A DNA stretch of 64,000 nucleotides from Psychromarinibacter sediminicola (GTDB taxonomy: Bacteria > Pseudomonadota > Alphaproteobacteria > Rhodobacterales > Rhodobacteraceae): NCBI RefSeq assembly GCF_029168335.1, contig NZ_JARGYC010000002.1, positions 62,001 through 126,000 of the forward strand. Direction: 5' to 3'. This document shows, in pieces, positions 32,281 through 41,224 of the stretch. The translations under genes were made by a program, and so were the position numbers. The notes under the pieces were generated by a model. That model made no database searches and was not told the origin of the DNA. It was given only the letters and a program-made list of their open reading frames with translations. Positions within the stretch are counted from its first letter, which is position 1. Each line of letters begins with the position of its first letter.

Positions 32281-33876
32281 ATGCGCACGATTTTCGTTCT
32301 GTTCGACTCGCTGAATCGCAGCGCGATGGGCGCCTATGGCGGCCAGGCGGTGGCGACTCCGAATTTCGACCGGTTCGCGGCCCGCGCGGTCACCTTCGAC
32401 CGCCATTATGTCGGGTCTCTGCCCTGCATGCCGGCGCGGCGCGACATGCATGCCGGCCGGCTGAACTTCACGCACCGGTCATGGGGGCCGCTGGAGCCGT
32501 TCGACAACTCGTTTGCCGAGCTGATGAAACAGAACGGTATCTACACGCATCTCGTGTCCGATCACCTGCATTACTTCGAGGATGGCGGGCACGGGTTTCA
32601 TACCCGGTTCAACAGCTACGATTTCATCCGCGGCCAGGAATACGATCCCTGGGTGGCGATGGTGGAACCGCCCGTCGACCGCATCCGCGCGAAATACGAC
32701 GAACGCCACTATTCCGTGAGCGGCCGCGACAAGCGCATGCAGCACACCATCAACCGCGAGACGATGGGGGCCGAGGAGGATTTCCCCGGGCCGCGCTGCT
32801 TCGCCTCGGCGTTCGATTTCCTCGACCGCAACCGGCAGGCCGACAACTGGTTCCTGATGCTGGAATGTTTCGATCCGCACGAGCCCTTCCACGCGCCGGA
32901 GCGTTTCAAGGCCGCCTACGACACCGGCTATGCCGGGCGCATCCTCGACTGGCCGCATTACGAGCGGGTCGTCGAGAGCGACGAGGAGATCGCCGAGATC
33001 CGCGCCAACTATGCCGCGCTCGTCGCCATGTGCGATGCCTATTTCGGCAAGCTGATCGACTATCTGGACCGGCACGACATGTGGAAGGACACCTGCATCG
33101 TTCTGTCCACGGACCACGGCTTCCTGCTCTCCGAGCACGACTGGTGGGGCAAGTGCCGCATGCCCTACTACGAGGAAGTCTCGCACATTCCGCTGATCGT
33201 CCATCACCCGGACCACGCCGAGCATGCCGGAAGCCGCCGCGGGCACCTGACCCAGACGATGGATCGGATGCCGACCTTCCTGGAGATGTACGGCCTTCCG
33301 GTTCCCGACGAGGTGACCGGGCACAGCATCTTTTCGGCGCTCGCCGAAGACACCCCCGTCAGGGACGCGGCGGTCTTCGGGGTCTTCTCGGGTCCGATCG
33401 GCGTGACCGACGGACATCACGTGCTGTACCACTACCCGCCCGACATAACCCGCGACGGGCTGGTGGAATACACGCTGGCGCCCGCGCACATGACCGCGCC
33501 CTTCACGGTGGAGGAGTTGCGGACGTCGCGCCTGGTGCCGCCGTTCGACTTCACCAAGGGCGTCCCCGTGCTTGGCATAGACGCGACCCGCGATGCCAAG
33601 CGCGTGCCGAACAATGACGGCCTCGGTTTCGGCGATCTCGGAACGCGGCTGTTCGACCTCGACGCCGATCCGCGCCAGCAATCGCCGATCGAGGACACGC
33701 GCATCTCCGCAAGCCTTTACGGCCATATGGAGCGGGAACTCCGCATCCACGACACGCCGGCGGAAGTCTACCGCTGGTACGACCTCAATTCGCAGACAAC
33801 ACAGGGAGGAAGCGATGAGACGATTGCTGGGACTGACGGCGGCGGCGATGCTGCTGGCCAACAGCGCGCAGGCTGA
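32281..33876 (+). CDS. Type I sulfatase (formylglycine-dependent)
   Basis: 531 residues. IFVLFDSLNRSAMGAYGG opens the alkaline-phosphatase-like fold and supplies a metal Asp. Cys49 in LPCMPARRDMHAGR is the CxPxR site converted to formylglycine. VLSTDHGFLLSEHDWWGK carries the second metal-binding DHG. No signal peptide, so it is cytoplasmic and acts on an imported ester, fitting the adjacent TTT transporter. Relatives hydrolyse choline sulfate, aryl sulfates or phosphonate monoesters. The C-terminal 20 residues overlap tctC by 62 bases and look non-conserved, so a frameshift near the end is possible. Confidence 0.9.
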   Translation: MRTIFVLFDSLNRSAMGAYGGQAVATPNFDRFAARAVTFDRHYVGSLPCMPARRDMHAGRLNFTHRSWGPLEPFDNSFAELMKQNGIYTHLVSDHLHYFEDGGHGFHTRFNSYDFIRGQEYDPWVAMVEPPVDRIRAKYDERHYSVSGRDKRMQHTINRETMGAEEDFPGPRCFASAFDFLDRNRQADNWFLMLECFDPHEPFHAPERFKAAYDTGYAGRILDWPHYERVVESDEEIAEIRANYAALVAMCDAYFGKLIDYLDRHDMWKDTCIVLSTDHGFLLSEHDWWGKCRMPYYEEVSHIPLIVHHPDHAEHAGSRRGHLTQTMDRMPTFLEMYGLPVPDEVTGHSIFSALAEDTPVRDAAVFGVFSGPIGVTDGHHVLYHYPPDITRDGLVEYTLAPAHMTAPFTVEELRTSRLVPPFDFTKGVPVLGIDATRDAKRVPNNDGLGFGDLGTRLFDLDADPRQQSPIEDTRISASLYGHMERELRIHDTPAEVYRWYDLNSQTTQGGSDETIAGTDGGGDAAGQQRAG

Positions 33877-34798
33877 ATTTCCAGAGCGCAATATCGAGAA
33901 CATCTATCCGTGGGGGCCGGGCGCGACCATGGCGGCAAGCCAGGTGATCGCCGACGCCATGGGCGAAGAGCTGGGCGTCAACATCTCCGTCGTCTCGACG
34001 CCGGGTGCGGCCGGCACCAAGGCGTTCCGCACCGCGCTGGACAAGCCGGCGGACGGCTACACGATCTTCGACGGATATGTCGCGCCGCTCGTCCTGCAGC
34101 CGATGTTCGACAATGCCGACTGGACCTACGAGGACTTCACGCCGCTCTGGTCGGCCACCTCGAACAGCTTCGCGATCGTGGTCCGTGAGGGCGACGACCG
34201 GTTCCCCGATTTTCCGGCCCTCGTGGACTACATGAAGGAAAACCCGGGCGACCTGCGCTATTCGCCGGGCGTGGCCGACGCCCTGCCGCACATGGTCGCG
34301 GCCAAGGTCATGCAGACCTCCGACGTCGTCGGGCAGGTTGTGCCGTATCCGGAAATCGACAACGCCATCAAGGATCTGCGCGGCGGCGTGCTGGACTTCA
34401 TGGTGATCAATCCCGGCGTCTACGCCGCCAACAAGGATGACGTCCGGGTGCTGGCCGTCCTGTCCGAACTCGAAGGTGCGTCCGAAACCTATGACGGCGC
34501 GCCGCGCGTACAGGATTTCGGCATCGAACTCGGCATGACCGGACTTGCGCCGATGGGCTGGAACTGGTGGCTGGTCCGCAAGGAAACCCCGGACGATGTG
34601 GTCGCCAAGCTGCGCGAGGCGATGGGCGCGGCGCTTGCGCGGGACGAGGTGAACCAGCGGCTGCTCGACATGGGCTATGTCCCGCTGGGATACGGGCCCG
34701 ACCAGTACGAGGAGATCGTCGCGCCGGTGGCGTCCGATCTCAAATCGGGGATCGACGCGATCGCCTGGGAAAAGGAAAAGCTCCAGGAAACGCAGTAA
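33815..34798 (+). CDS. TTT transporter substrate-binding protein (TctC/Bug family)
   Basis: 327 residues. Signal peptide MRRLLGLTAAAMLLANSAQA, then the Bug-family opening FPERNIENIYPWGPGATMAAS; STPGAAGTKAF and PADGYTIFDGY form the typical ligand-pocket loops. It binds a carboxylated ligand in the periplasm for the TctAB membrane pair. ATG 33815 has AGGGAGGAAG upstream, and that RBS lies inside the sulfatase gene. With the sulfatase it suggests uptake of a sulfated organic acid, which is inference. Confidence 0.9.
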   Translation: MRRLLGLTAAAMLLANSAQAEFPERNIENIYPWGPGATMAASQVIADAMGEELGVNISVVSTPGAAGTKAFRTALDKPADGYTIFDGYVAPLVLQPMFDNADWTYEDFTPLWSATSNSFAIVVREGDDRFPDFPALVDYMKENPGDLRYSPGVADALPHMVAAKVMQTSDVVGQVVPYPEIDNAIKDLRGGVLDFMVINPGVYAANKDDVRVLAVLSELEGASETYDGAPRVQDFGIELGMTGLAPMGWNWWLVRKETPDDVVAKLREAMGAALARDEVNQRLLDMGYVPLGYGPDQYEEIVAPVASDLKSGIDAIAWEKEKLQETQ

Positions 34799-34808
34799 CC
34801 AAGGGTCC

Positions 34809-34834
34809 GGAGGGCGGCCGGCACGCCGCCCTCC
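34809..34834 (+). other. Intercistronic hairpin between tctC and tctB
   Basis: Perfect 10-bp stem GGAGGGCGGC (34809-34818) / GCCGCCCTCC (34825-34834), loop of 6, no U-tract. Same position and style as the hairpin after the LivK-type gene: probably shields the binding-protein mRNA and limits read-through to the membrane genes. Confidence 0.65.
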
Positions 34835-34852
34835 CCGTTCCCGGAGACAACC

Positions 34853-35344
34853 ATGTCGAGGTTCCGTACGCACGCGTTCGACTGGATCGCGTGGTTCTTT
34901 TTTGCCTCAGTTCCCGTCGTGATCTTCTGGCGCTCCGCCACGTCGCTCGCCGAGCAGGGCGCGGCCTCGGGCGGGCCGCTCGACAATGCCGCGTTCTACC
35001 CGCGGGTGATCGCGGGGCTGATGGGCGTGGCCGTCGCCGTTCACGGCATACGCCTGCTGCTCGGTCGCGTGCAGGGGCAGTCGGCCGTCGAGGCCGAGGC
35101 CGGCACCCGGCTCGGCCTCGCCCTGGCGGCGCTGTTCGTCGGCTACCTGGTGGTGCTTCCGTATTCCGGCTTCCACCTTGCGACGCCGGTCCTCCTGATC
35201 GTCATGACACGCGCCCTCGGCCTGGGCCTCTTTCGCGCCGTTCTGGGCAGTCTCGCCCTGTGGCTCGCGGCGTCCTTCGTCTTCGAGGGGCTTTTGAACG
35301 TCGTGCTGCCGGTCGGTCTGTTCAACATCACGGTTTTCAACTGA
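34853..35344 (+). CDS. TTT transporter small membrane subunit (TctB family)
   Basis: 163 residues, four predicted membrane helices. The opening FDWIAWFFFASVPVVIFWRSATSLAEQGAASGG and NAAFYPRVIAGLMG match the TctB pattern. ATG 34853 follows CCGGAGACAACC. Small partner of TctA, between tctC and the broken tctA. Confidence 0.85.
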   Translation: MSRFRTHAFDWIAWFFFASVPVVIFWRSATSLAEQGAASGGPLDNAAFYPRVIAGLMGVAVAVHGIRLLLGRVQGQSAVEAEAGTRLGLALAALFVGYLVVLPYSGFHLATPVLLIVMTRALGLGLFRAVLGSLALWLAASFVFEGLLNVVLPVGLFNITVFN

Positions 35345-35353
35345 CGGGTCTGC

Positions 35354-36870
35354 ATGCTGGAACTCCTGCAAGAAGGGCTGCCCTTATTCTTCAACCTGCA
35401 GACGCTGCTGCTGGTCGCTCTCGGCATTGCCGGAGGGCTCGCCATTGGCGTGCTGCCCGGCCTCGGCCCGCTGATGGGCATCGTGCTCTTGCTGCCGCTG
35501 GCCTTTCACCTGCCGCCGATCTCCGCCATGGGCATGCTGATCGCGGTCTATATCGGCGGATCCGCGGGCGGGTCCATCTCGTCGATCCTGCTTAGGATAC
35601 CGGGCACGCCGCTCGCGGCCGCGACGCTGTTCGACGGGTTTCCCATGGCGCAGAAGGGCCGCGCGCAGGATGCGGTCGGGCTGGCCATGACCTCCTCGGC
35701 GCTCGGCGGCCTCTTTGCGGGCCTGATGCTCGTCTTCTTCTCGCCGATGCTCGCCGCGTTCGCGCTGCGCTTTGCGCCGCCGGAATACTTCGCGATGGCC
35801 GTTCTGGGCGTGCTGACGATCGCGCTCGTATCGGAAGGGTCGGCCCTGAAGGGGTTGCTCGCCGGGGGCTCGGCCTTTTCCTCTCGATGGTCGGGACCGA
35901 CGAGTTCACCAACGCCTACCGCTTCACCTTCGGGGACTTCCGGCTGTCCAGCGGACCGCATCTCGTGGCGGTGGTCGTCGGCCTCTTCGCGCTCTCGGAG
36001 ATCTTCTATCAGCTGGAGGCGGGCAACTTTCTTGCAAAGCCGACCGTCCAGCGCTTGCGGGTCTCCTTCCGCGCCCTGCGCCTCGTCATCGCGCACAAGT
36101 TCAACCTTCTGCGCTCGTCGATGATCGGGACGTTCTTCGGCGCCATTCCCGGGGCGGGCGGCGATGTCAGCGCCTTCATCTCCTATGCGACCGCCAAGCG
36201 GTTCGCGCGCGCCGAAGAAAAATACGGCGAGGGTGCCGAGGGCGGCGTCGTCGCGACCGAGGCGGCCAATAACGGCTGCTGCGGCGGCGCGCTTATCCCG
36301 ACCCTGTCGCTCGGCATTCCCGGGGACGCCTCGACCGCCGTCTTGATGGGGGCGCTGATCCTGCTCGGGTTCTTCCCCGGCCCGGACCTGTTCCGGGACA
36401 ACCCCGAAGTCGCGGGCGGAATCTTCATCGCCTACATCATGGCGAATCTCCTGCTGCTCGTGCTCGGCGTTCTCCTCGCGCCGCTGTTCGGCTCCGTGCT
36501 GAAGCTGCGCAAGGCGTGGCTGCTGCCGGCCGTCCTGCTGCTGTCGACGCTCGGCACCTATTCGCTGCAGAACTCGGTCTTCGACCTCTGGGTGATGCTG
36601 ACCTTCGGCATTGTGGGCTACGTGATGCGCCGGGCCGGCTATCCGCTGGCGCCGCTGATCATCGGCATGATCCTGGGCGGCATTATGGAGGCGAATCTGC
36701 GCCGGTCGCTGCTGATCTCGCGGGACGGCCTGGGGATCTTCTTCGAGAGACCGATCTGCGCCACGATCCTCGCCATCGACCTGATCCTGCTTCTGTCGAT
36801 CGTCTACTCGATCGTCAGGGCCTCGCGGAAGAAGCCGGACACAGACGAACGCGACGAGCCCCTCGCCTAG
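35354..36870 (+). pseudogene. TTT transporter large membrane subunit (TctA), interrupted by a one-base frameshift
   Basis: Two frames make up one TctA protein. The first runs from ATG 35354 through IGVLPGLGPLMGIVLLLPLAFHL and GGSAGGSISSILLRIPGTP to LKGLLAGG at about 35868. The rest (from LGLFLSMVGTDEFTNAYRF to 36870, including GGDVSAFISYATAKRFA) is in the -1 frame. The break is in the G5 run 35864-35868; one extra G would restore GLLAGGLGLFLSMVGTD exactly. So the gene is a recent pseudogene, a phase-variable or slippage-decoded gene, or a homopolymer sequencing error. No other lesion is seen over about 505 codons. Confidence 0.9.
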
Positions 36871-37095
36871 GATACCGCGCGCCTGGCGGCACAGTCCGCC
36901 GGGGCATGTGGCCGAGCGCGAAGAGACGCGCGAGAGCCACGCGAAAGAATTCGGAAGGCGGACCCGGGCCGGAAATGGGTGCGGACCGGCTTGGCCGAAA
37001 CGCCCATTCTCGGAAGCGGCCCTTGGACGCACACCCGAGACGCGCCCAAAACCAGCCCGGGCTTTCGCGGCGACCATCTAAGTCTTTGATTTCAG

Positions 37096-37171
37096 TGGTG
37101 AGCCGTGCAGGATTCGAACCTGCGACCCACTGATTAAAAGTCAGTTGCTCTACCAACTGAGCTAACGGCCC
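37096..37171 (-). tRNA. tRNA-Lys (anticodon UUU)
   Basis: A 76-base cloverleaf on the minus strand with encoded CCA (37096-37098). Acceptor GGGCCGT/ACGGCTC, D arm GCTC-AGTTGGTA-GAGC, anticodon loop CTTTTAA (anticodon TTT) on a 5-bp ACTGA/TCAGT stem, and T arm GCAGG-TTCGAAT-CCTGC. Discriminator A. No integrase or att-like repeat nearby. The flanking stretch 36871-37095 holds no gene I can support. Confidence 0.97.
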
Positions 37172-37280
37172 ACTCGAGGCGCCTACGTAGAAAAACCGCC
37201 CAACCCGGTCAAGGCCTAAAACGGCCGCGTCGCGAATCCGGCTATGGATTCGCACGGACCGCGACGATATATGCCCGGCC

Positions 37281-38117
37281 ATGCGCGATCAGGGCGGACA
37301 ATCCTCGCTGGCTTTCATGAAGATGCACGGGCTGGGCAACGACTTCGTGGTGGTGGACCGCCGCGGAGGCGGGCCGGCCGTGTCCGAGGCGCTGGCCCGG
37401 GCCTTGGGGGACCGGCACCGGGGGGTCGGCTTCGACCAGCTCGCCGTGATCGACGACGACGCAGAGGCCGACGCGCGCCTGACCTTCTACAATGCCGACG
37501 GCTCCCTCGCCGGCGCCTGCGGCAATGCCACGCGCTGCGTCGCGCGCTTCCTGATGGACGAGGCCGGGCGCGACCGGCTTACCCTTCATACCGAACGCGG
37601 GTTCCTGGACTGCGCGGATGCCGGGGACGGCCTGACCAGCGTCAACATGGGGGTGCCGCTGACCGGCTGGGCGGAGATCCCGCTGTCGGCGGAGATGGAC
37701 ACGCTGCACCTTGCGATCCCCGGCGATCCCGTCGCGACCGGCATGGGGAACCCACATTGCACGTTCTTCGTCGCAGATGCCGAGGCGGTCGACCTGGCGG
37801 TGCGGGGGCCCGAGGTCGAACGCCATCCGTTCTATCCGGAGCGGACGAACGTGCAGTTCGTGCATCTCGCCGCGCCCGACCACCTGCGGATGCGGGTGTG
37901 GGAGCGCGGCGCGGGCATCACGCTGGCCTCCGGCTCCTCCTCCTGCGCGGCGGCGGTGGCGGCGGCGCGGCGCGGGCTGACCGGCCGGCGCGTGACCGTC
38001 ACGCTTGACGGCGGCGACCTGCAGATCGACTGGCGCGACGACGGGGTCTGGATGACCGGCCCGACGGCGCATGTGTTCTCCGGCACCCTGACAGCCTCCT
38101 TCCTGGAGGCGCTGTGA
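37281..38117 (+). CDS. dapF: Diaminopimelate epimerase (active-site Cys-to-Ser variant)
   Basis: 278 residues. [31 protein letters not shown] (Cys80), GNPHC and [18 protein letters not shown] match the DapF family, which interconverts LL- and meso-diaminopimelate for lysine and peptidoglycan. Two differences from the textbook enzyme: GNAT replaces GNG, and the second catalytic Cys (normally ACG) aligns with Ser217 in LASG, although Cys222 is kept nearby. ATG 37281 is used; ATG 37317 is an internal alternative. The stop overlaps mtaB (TGATG). Confidence 0.88.
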   Translation: MRDQGGQSSLAFMKMHGLGNDFVVVDRRGGGPAVSEALARALGDRHRGVGFDQLAVIDDDAEADARLTFYNADGSLAGACGNATRCVARFLMDEAGRDRLTLHTERGFLDCADAGDGLTSVNMGVPLTGWAEIPLSAEMDTLHLAIPGDPVATGMGNPHCTFFVADAEAVDLAVRGPEVERHPFYPERTNVQFVHLAAPDHLRMRVWERGAGITLASGSSSCAAAVAAARRGLTGRRVTVTLDGGDLQIDWRDDGVWMTGPTAHVFSGTLTASFLEAL

Positions 38118-39379
38118 TGGATCGCGCCGCGCCGAAATTCACGACGCTGGGCTGCCGGCTGAACGCCTACGAGACGGAGGCGATGAAGGACCTCGCCGCC
38201 GCGCACGGGGTCGAGGATGCCGTCGTGGTAAATACCTGCGCGGTGACCCAGGAAGCGGTGCGCAAGGCGCGGCAGGAAATCCGGCGGCTGCGGCGGGAGA
38301 ACCCCGGCGCGCGCGTCATCGTCACGGGCTGCGCGGCACAGACCGACCCCGATGGATTTGCCGCGATGGACGAGGTCGACCACGTCATCGGCAATGCCGA
38401 GAAGATGCGGCCGGAGACCTGGAAGGGGCTGACCCCCGATCTCGTGGGGCAGACCGAGCCGGTGCAGGTGGACGACATCATGTCGGTCACCGAGACCGCC
38501 GGGCATCTGATCGACGGCTTCGGCACGCGGTCGCGGGCCTATGTGCAGATCCAGAACGGCTGTGACCATCGCTGCACGTTCTGCATCATTCCCTATGGGC
38601 GCGGAAACTCCCGGTCGGTGCCTGCGGGTGTGGTGGTGGACCAGATCCGGCGTCTGGCGGCGCGCGGCTATAACGAGGTGGTGCTGACCGGGGTCGATCT
38701 GACCTCCTGGGGGCAGGACCTGCCGGGCAAGCCGCGGCTGGGCGACCTGGTGATGCGGGTGCTGAAGCTGGTGCCGGAGCTACCGCGGCTGCGCATCTCG
38801 TCGATCGACTCGATCGAGGCCGACGACAACCTGATGCGCGCCATCGCCGAGGAAGAGCGGCTGATGCCGCATCTGCACCTGTCGTTGCAGGCCGGCGACG
38901 ACCTGATCCTGAAGCGGATGAAACGGCGGCACCTGCGCGACGACGCCATCCGCTTCTGCGCCGAGGCGCGGCGGCTGCGGCCCGAGATGACTTTTGGCGC
39001 CGACATCATCGCGGGCTTCCCGACCGAGACCGAGGCGATGTTCGAGAACTCGCTGCGGCTGGTGGAGGAATGCGACCTGACCTGGTTGCACGTCTTTCCC
39101 TATTCGCCGCGCCCCGGCACACCCGCCGCGCGGATGCCGCAGGTGGACGGGCGGGCCGTCAAGGACCGGGCGGCGCGTCTGCGGGCGGCCGGCGCCGCGG
39201 CCGTCGCGCGGCACCTTGCGGCGCAGGTGGGACGCGAGCACGCGGTGCTGATGGAAAACCCGCAGATGGGCCGGACGGCGCAGTTCGCCGAGGTGACCTT
39301 CACCCAGCCGCAGCCGGAAGGCCAGATCGTGGCGGCCCGCATCTCCGGCCATGACGGCAAGCGGCTGGCCGCGGGCTGA
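38117..39379 (+). CDS. mtaB: tRNA t6A37 methylthiotransferase MtaB
   Basis: 420 residues. An N-terminal UPF0004 domain (FTTLGCRLNAYETE, VVNTCAVT, VTGCAAQ) carries one 4Fe-4S cluster. The radical-SAM domain has CDHRCTFC (Cys149, 153, 156) and IPYGRGNSRS. A TRAM domain ends the protein. It adds the 2-methylthio group to N6-threonylcarbamoyladenosine 37 of ANN-decoding tRNAs. NxLGCRLN-type starts distinguish MtaB from MiaB. ATG 38117 overlaps the dapF stop; its stop overlaps the next gene (TGATG). Confidence 0.94.
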   Translation: MDRAAPKFTTLGCRLNAYETEAMKDLAAAHGVEDAVVVNTCAVTQEAVRKARQEIRRLRRENPGARVIVTGCAAQTDPDGFAAMDEVDHVIGNAEKMRPETWKGLTPDLVGQTEPVQVDDIMSVTETAGHLIDGFGTRSRAYVQIQNGCDHRCTFCIIPYGRGNSRSVPAGVVVDQIRRLAARGYNEVVLTGVDLTSWGQDLPGKPRLGDLVMRVLKLVPELPRLRISSIDSIEADDNLMRAIAEEERLMPHLHLSLQAGDDLILKRMKRRHLRDDAIRFCAEARRLRPEMTFGADIIAGFPTETEAMFENSLRLVEECDLTWLHVFPYSPRPGTPAARMPQVDGRAVKDRAARLRAAGAAAVARHLAAQVGREHAVLMENPQMGRTAQFAEVTFTQPQPEGQIVAARISGHDGKRLAAG

Positions 39380-40008
39380 TGCATCCGAATCCTGCCTTTC
39401 GGACGGAATCCAGGGACCGGAACGTCGCGGTCGCGCGGGATCGCGGGTTTGGCACCTTGGCCGTGAACGGCGACCCGGCCCCGCTGCTGTCGCATGTGCC
39501 GTTCCTGCTGTCGGAGGACGGCGCGTCGGCCGAGCTGCATCTCGTCCGCTCCAACCCGATCGTCGCGGCGTGCGGCGAGAGCGCCGGGGCGGTTCTGTCC
39601 GTGCAAGGCCCGGACGGATACGTCTCGCCCGACTGGTACGGCATCGCCGACCAGGTGCCGACCTGGAACTACATCGCGGTTCACCTGCGCGGTCGGCTGG
39701 AACGGCGGCCGGAGGCGGAGTTGCGGCCGATGCTCGACCGGCTGTCGGCGCATTTCGAGGCGCGGCTGACGCCGAAACCGCCCTGGCGGAGCGCGAAGAT
39801 GCCTCAGGACACCCTGGCCCGCATGATGCGGATGGTCGTACCGTTCGTTCTGCATGTGGACTCGGTGGACGGCACCTGGAAGCTGAGCCAGAACAAGCCC
39901 GACGATGCCCGCCTCTCCGCGGCGGACGCGATGGGCCGGACCGGCATCGGCAGCGAAACGGCGGCGCTGGCGGCCATGATGACCGATGGCGCCGGGACGC
40001 GGGGCTGA
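39379..40008 (+). CDS. PaiB-family FMN-binding protein
   Basis: 209 residues. PaiB hallmarks: VPFLLSEDG, QGPDGYVSPDWYG, VPTWNYIAVHLRG and the late TWKLSQNKPDDAR. These split-barrel FMN-binding proteins are called negative transcriptional regulators after Bacillus PaiB, but many may be flavin-dependent enzymes. Third gene of the dapF-mtaB-paiB-like operon by TGATG overlaps. Confidence 0.9.
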   Translation: MHPNPAFRTESRDRNVAVARDRGFGTLAVNGDPAPLLSHVPFLLSEDGASAELHLVRSNPIVAACGESAGAVLSVQGPDGYVSPDWYGIADQVPTWNYIAVHLRGRLERRPEAELRPMLDRLSAHFEARLTPKPPWRSAKMPQDTLARMMRMVVPFVLHVDSVDGTWKLSQNKPDDARLSAADAMGRTGIGSETAALAAMMTDGAGTRG

Positions 40009-40092
40009 AGCCGCGCGGTGCAGGCTCGTCGGCGTCATGGCCTGTCGCCCCGAGGGCGGTGGATGCAAGGGCCGCAAGGAAGGGAGATGAAG

Positions 40093-40503
40093 ATGCGCAT
40101 GACATTCGTTGCGCCGCTGCTGGCGGCGATCGTGGCGGGCGGGATGTCCGCGGCGCGGGCCCAGGACAGCGATGCCGGTGCAGAGCTGTACGTTCAGTAC
40201 TGCGCCACCTGTCACGGCCCGAGCGGCCGCGGCGATGGGCCGATGTCCGAGATCCTCAACGCCACCGTTCCGGACCTGACCCGGCTGGCCGAGAACAATG
40301 ACGGCGCGTTCCCGATGCTGGAGGTGATCCACATCATCGACGGACGGACCGGTCTGCGCGGCCATGGCGGGCCGATGCCGACCTATGGCGACATTTTCAC
40401 GGCGGAGATCGGCGGCGGAGAGCCCGGCGACCGAGGCACCGCGCTGGAAACCCGCGGGCGCATCCTGTCGGTCGCGCTGTACCTGGAGTCGATACAGGAA
40501 TAG
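40093..40503 (+). CDS. Small exported c-type cytochrome
   Basis: 136 residues from ATG 40093, 6 bases after GGGAG (a closer ATG at 40087 has no room for an RBS). Signal peptide ends ARA. One haem site YCATCHGPSGRGDGPM; the likely distal Met ligand is in GPMPTYGDIF. A periplasmic class I monohaem cytochrome; the redox partner is unknown. It lies 84 bases after the PaiB-like gene, not tightly coupled. Confidence 0.88.
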   Translation: MRMTFVAPLLAAIVAGGMSAARAQDSDAGAELYVQYCATCHGPSGRGDGPMSEILNATVPDLTRLAENNDGAFPMLEVIHIIDGRTGLRGHGGPMPTYGDIFTAEIGGGEPGDRGTALETRGRILSVALYLESIQE

Positions 40504-40600
40504 GACCGCCGGCGCCCGGCGCGTCCGGCCTGCAATGCACCGCTCCGCGATGGACAGCCGCTGCCCGCCCGCCTAGTGTCCGACGCGGGAGGGAACCGGC

Positions 40601-41209
40601 ATGATGCAACTCTTCGATAACCCCGCTTCGCCGTTCTGCCGCAAGGTGCAGGTGCTATTGCGCGAAACCGGCCAGCTGGACGAGGTGGAGACGACCTATG
40701 CCGTGGGGCACCCGCTGGCGCCGGACCGGATGCCGCTGGCGGAAAACCCGTTGGGCAAGATTCCCTGCCTTGTGCGCGACGACGGCCCCGCGCTCTACGA
40801 CAGCCGGGTGATCTGCCGCTATCTCGACGCGCGCGGCGAGGGCGGGCTGTATCCCGAGGGGCGCATCTGGGAGGTTCTGACGCTGGAGGCGACGGCGGAC
40901 GGGATCATGGATGCCGCGGTGCTGATGATCTATGAGGGACGCTCGCGCCCCGAAGCGCTTCGCTATCCCGCCTGGGTCGACGCGCAGTGGGACAAGATCG
41001 CCCGCGCGCTGGACGCGCTCGAGTCGCGCTGGATGGGCCATCTGGCCGGCCGGCTGGACATGGGACAGATCGCCGTGGGCTGCGCGCTGGGATACCTCGA
41101 CTTCCGCCTTCCGGACCGCGACTGGCGCAAGGGGCGCACGGCCCTCGCCGAATGGTTCGAGGCGTTCGGACAGCGCGACAGCATGGCGGCGACGGTTCCG
41201 TCGGCCTGA
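40601..41209 (+). CDS. Glutathione S-transferase family protein
   Basis: 202 residues. Thioredoxin-like N-domain QLFDNPASPFCRKVQVLLRE, with SPFC where the GSH thiol contact is expected, NPLGKIPCLVRDDG containing the cis-Pro, and YDSRVICRYLD binding the gamma-glutamyl group; the rest is all-helical. Double ATG at 40601/40604. Cytoplasmic. Substrate unknown. Confidence 0.9.
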   Translation: MMQLFDNPASPFCRKVQVLLRETGQLDEVETTYAVGHPLAPDRMPLAENPLGKIPCLVRDDGPALYDSRVICRYLDARGEGGLYPEGRIWEVLTLEATADGIMDAAVLMIYEGRSRPEALRYPAWVDAQWDKIARALDALESRWMGHLAGRLDMGQIAVGCALGYLDFRLPDRDWRKGRTALAEWFEAFGQRDSMAATVPSA

Positions 41210-41224
41210 GCCGGCGGCGAACCG

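Noticed and set aside
35864-35868. Programmed -1 frameshifting as the default explanation for tctA
   Set aside because: The G run could allow slippage, but there is no upstream SD-like stimulator or downstream hairpin I can identify, and TctA is not known to use recoding. Kept only as a lesser option.
37096-37171. tRNA-Lys as an integration site for a genomic island
   Set aside because: No integrase, no direct repeat of the tRNA 3' end and ordinary housekeeping genes on one side.
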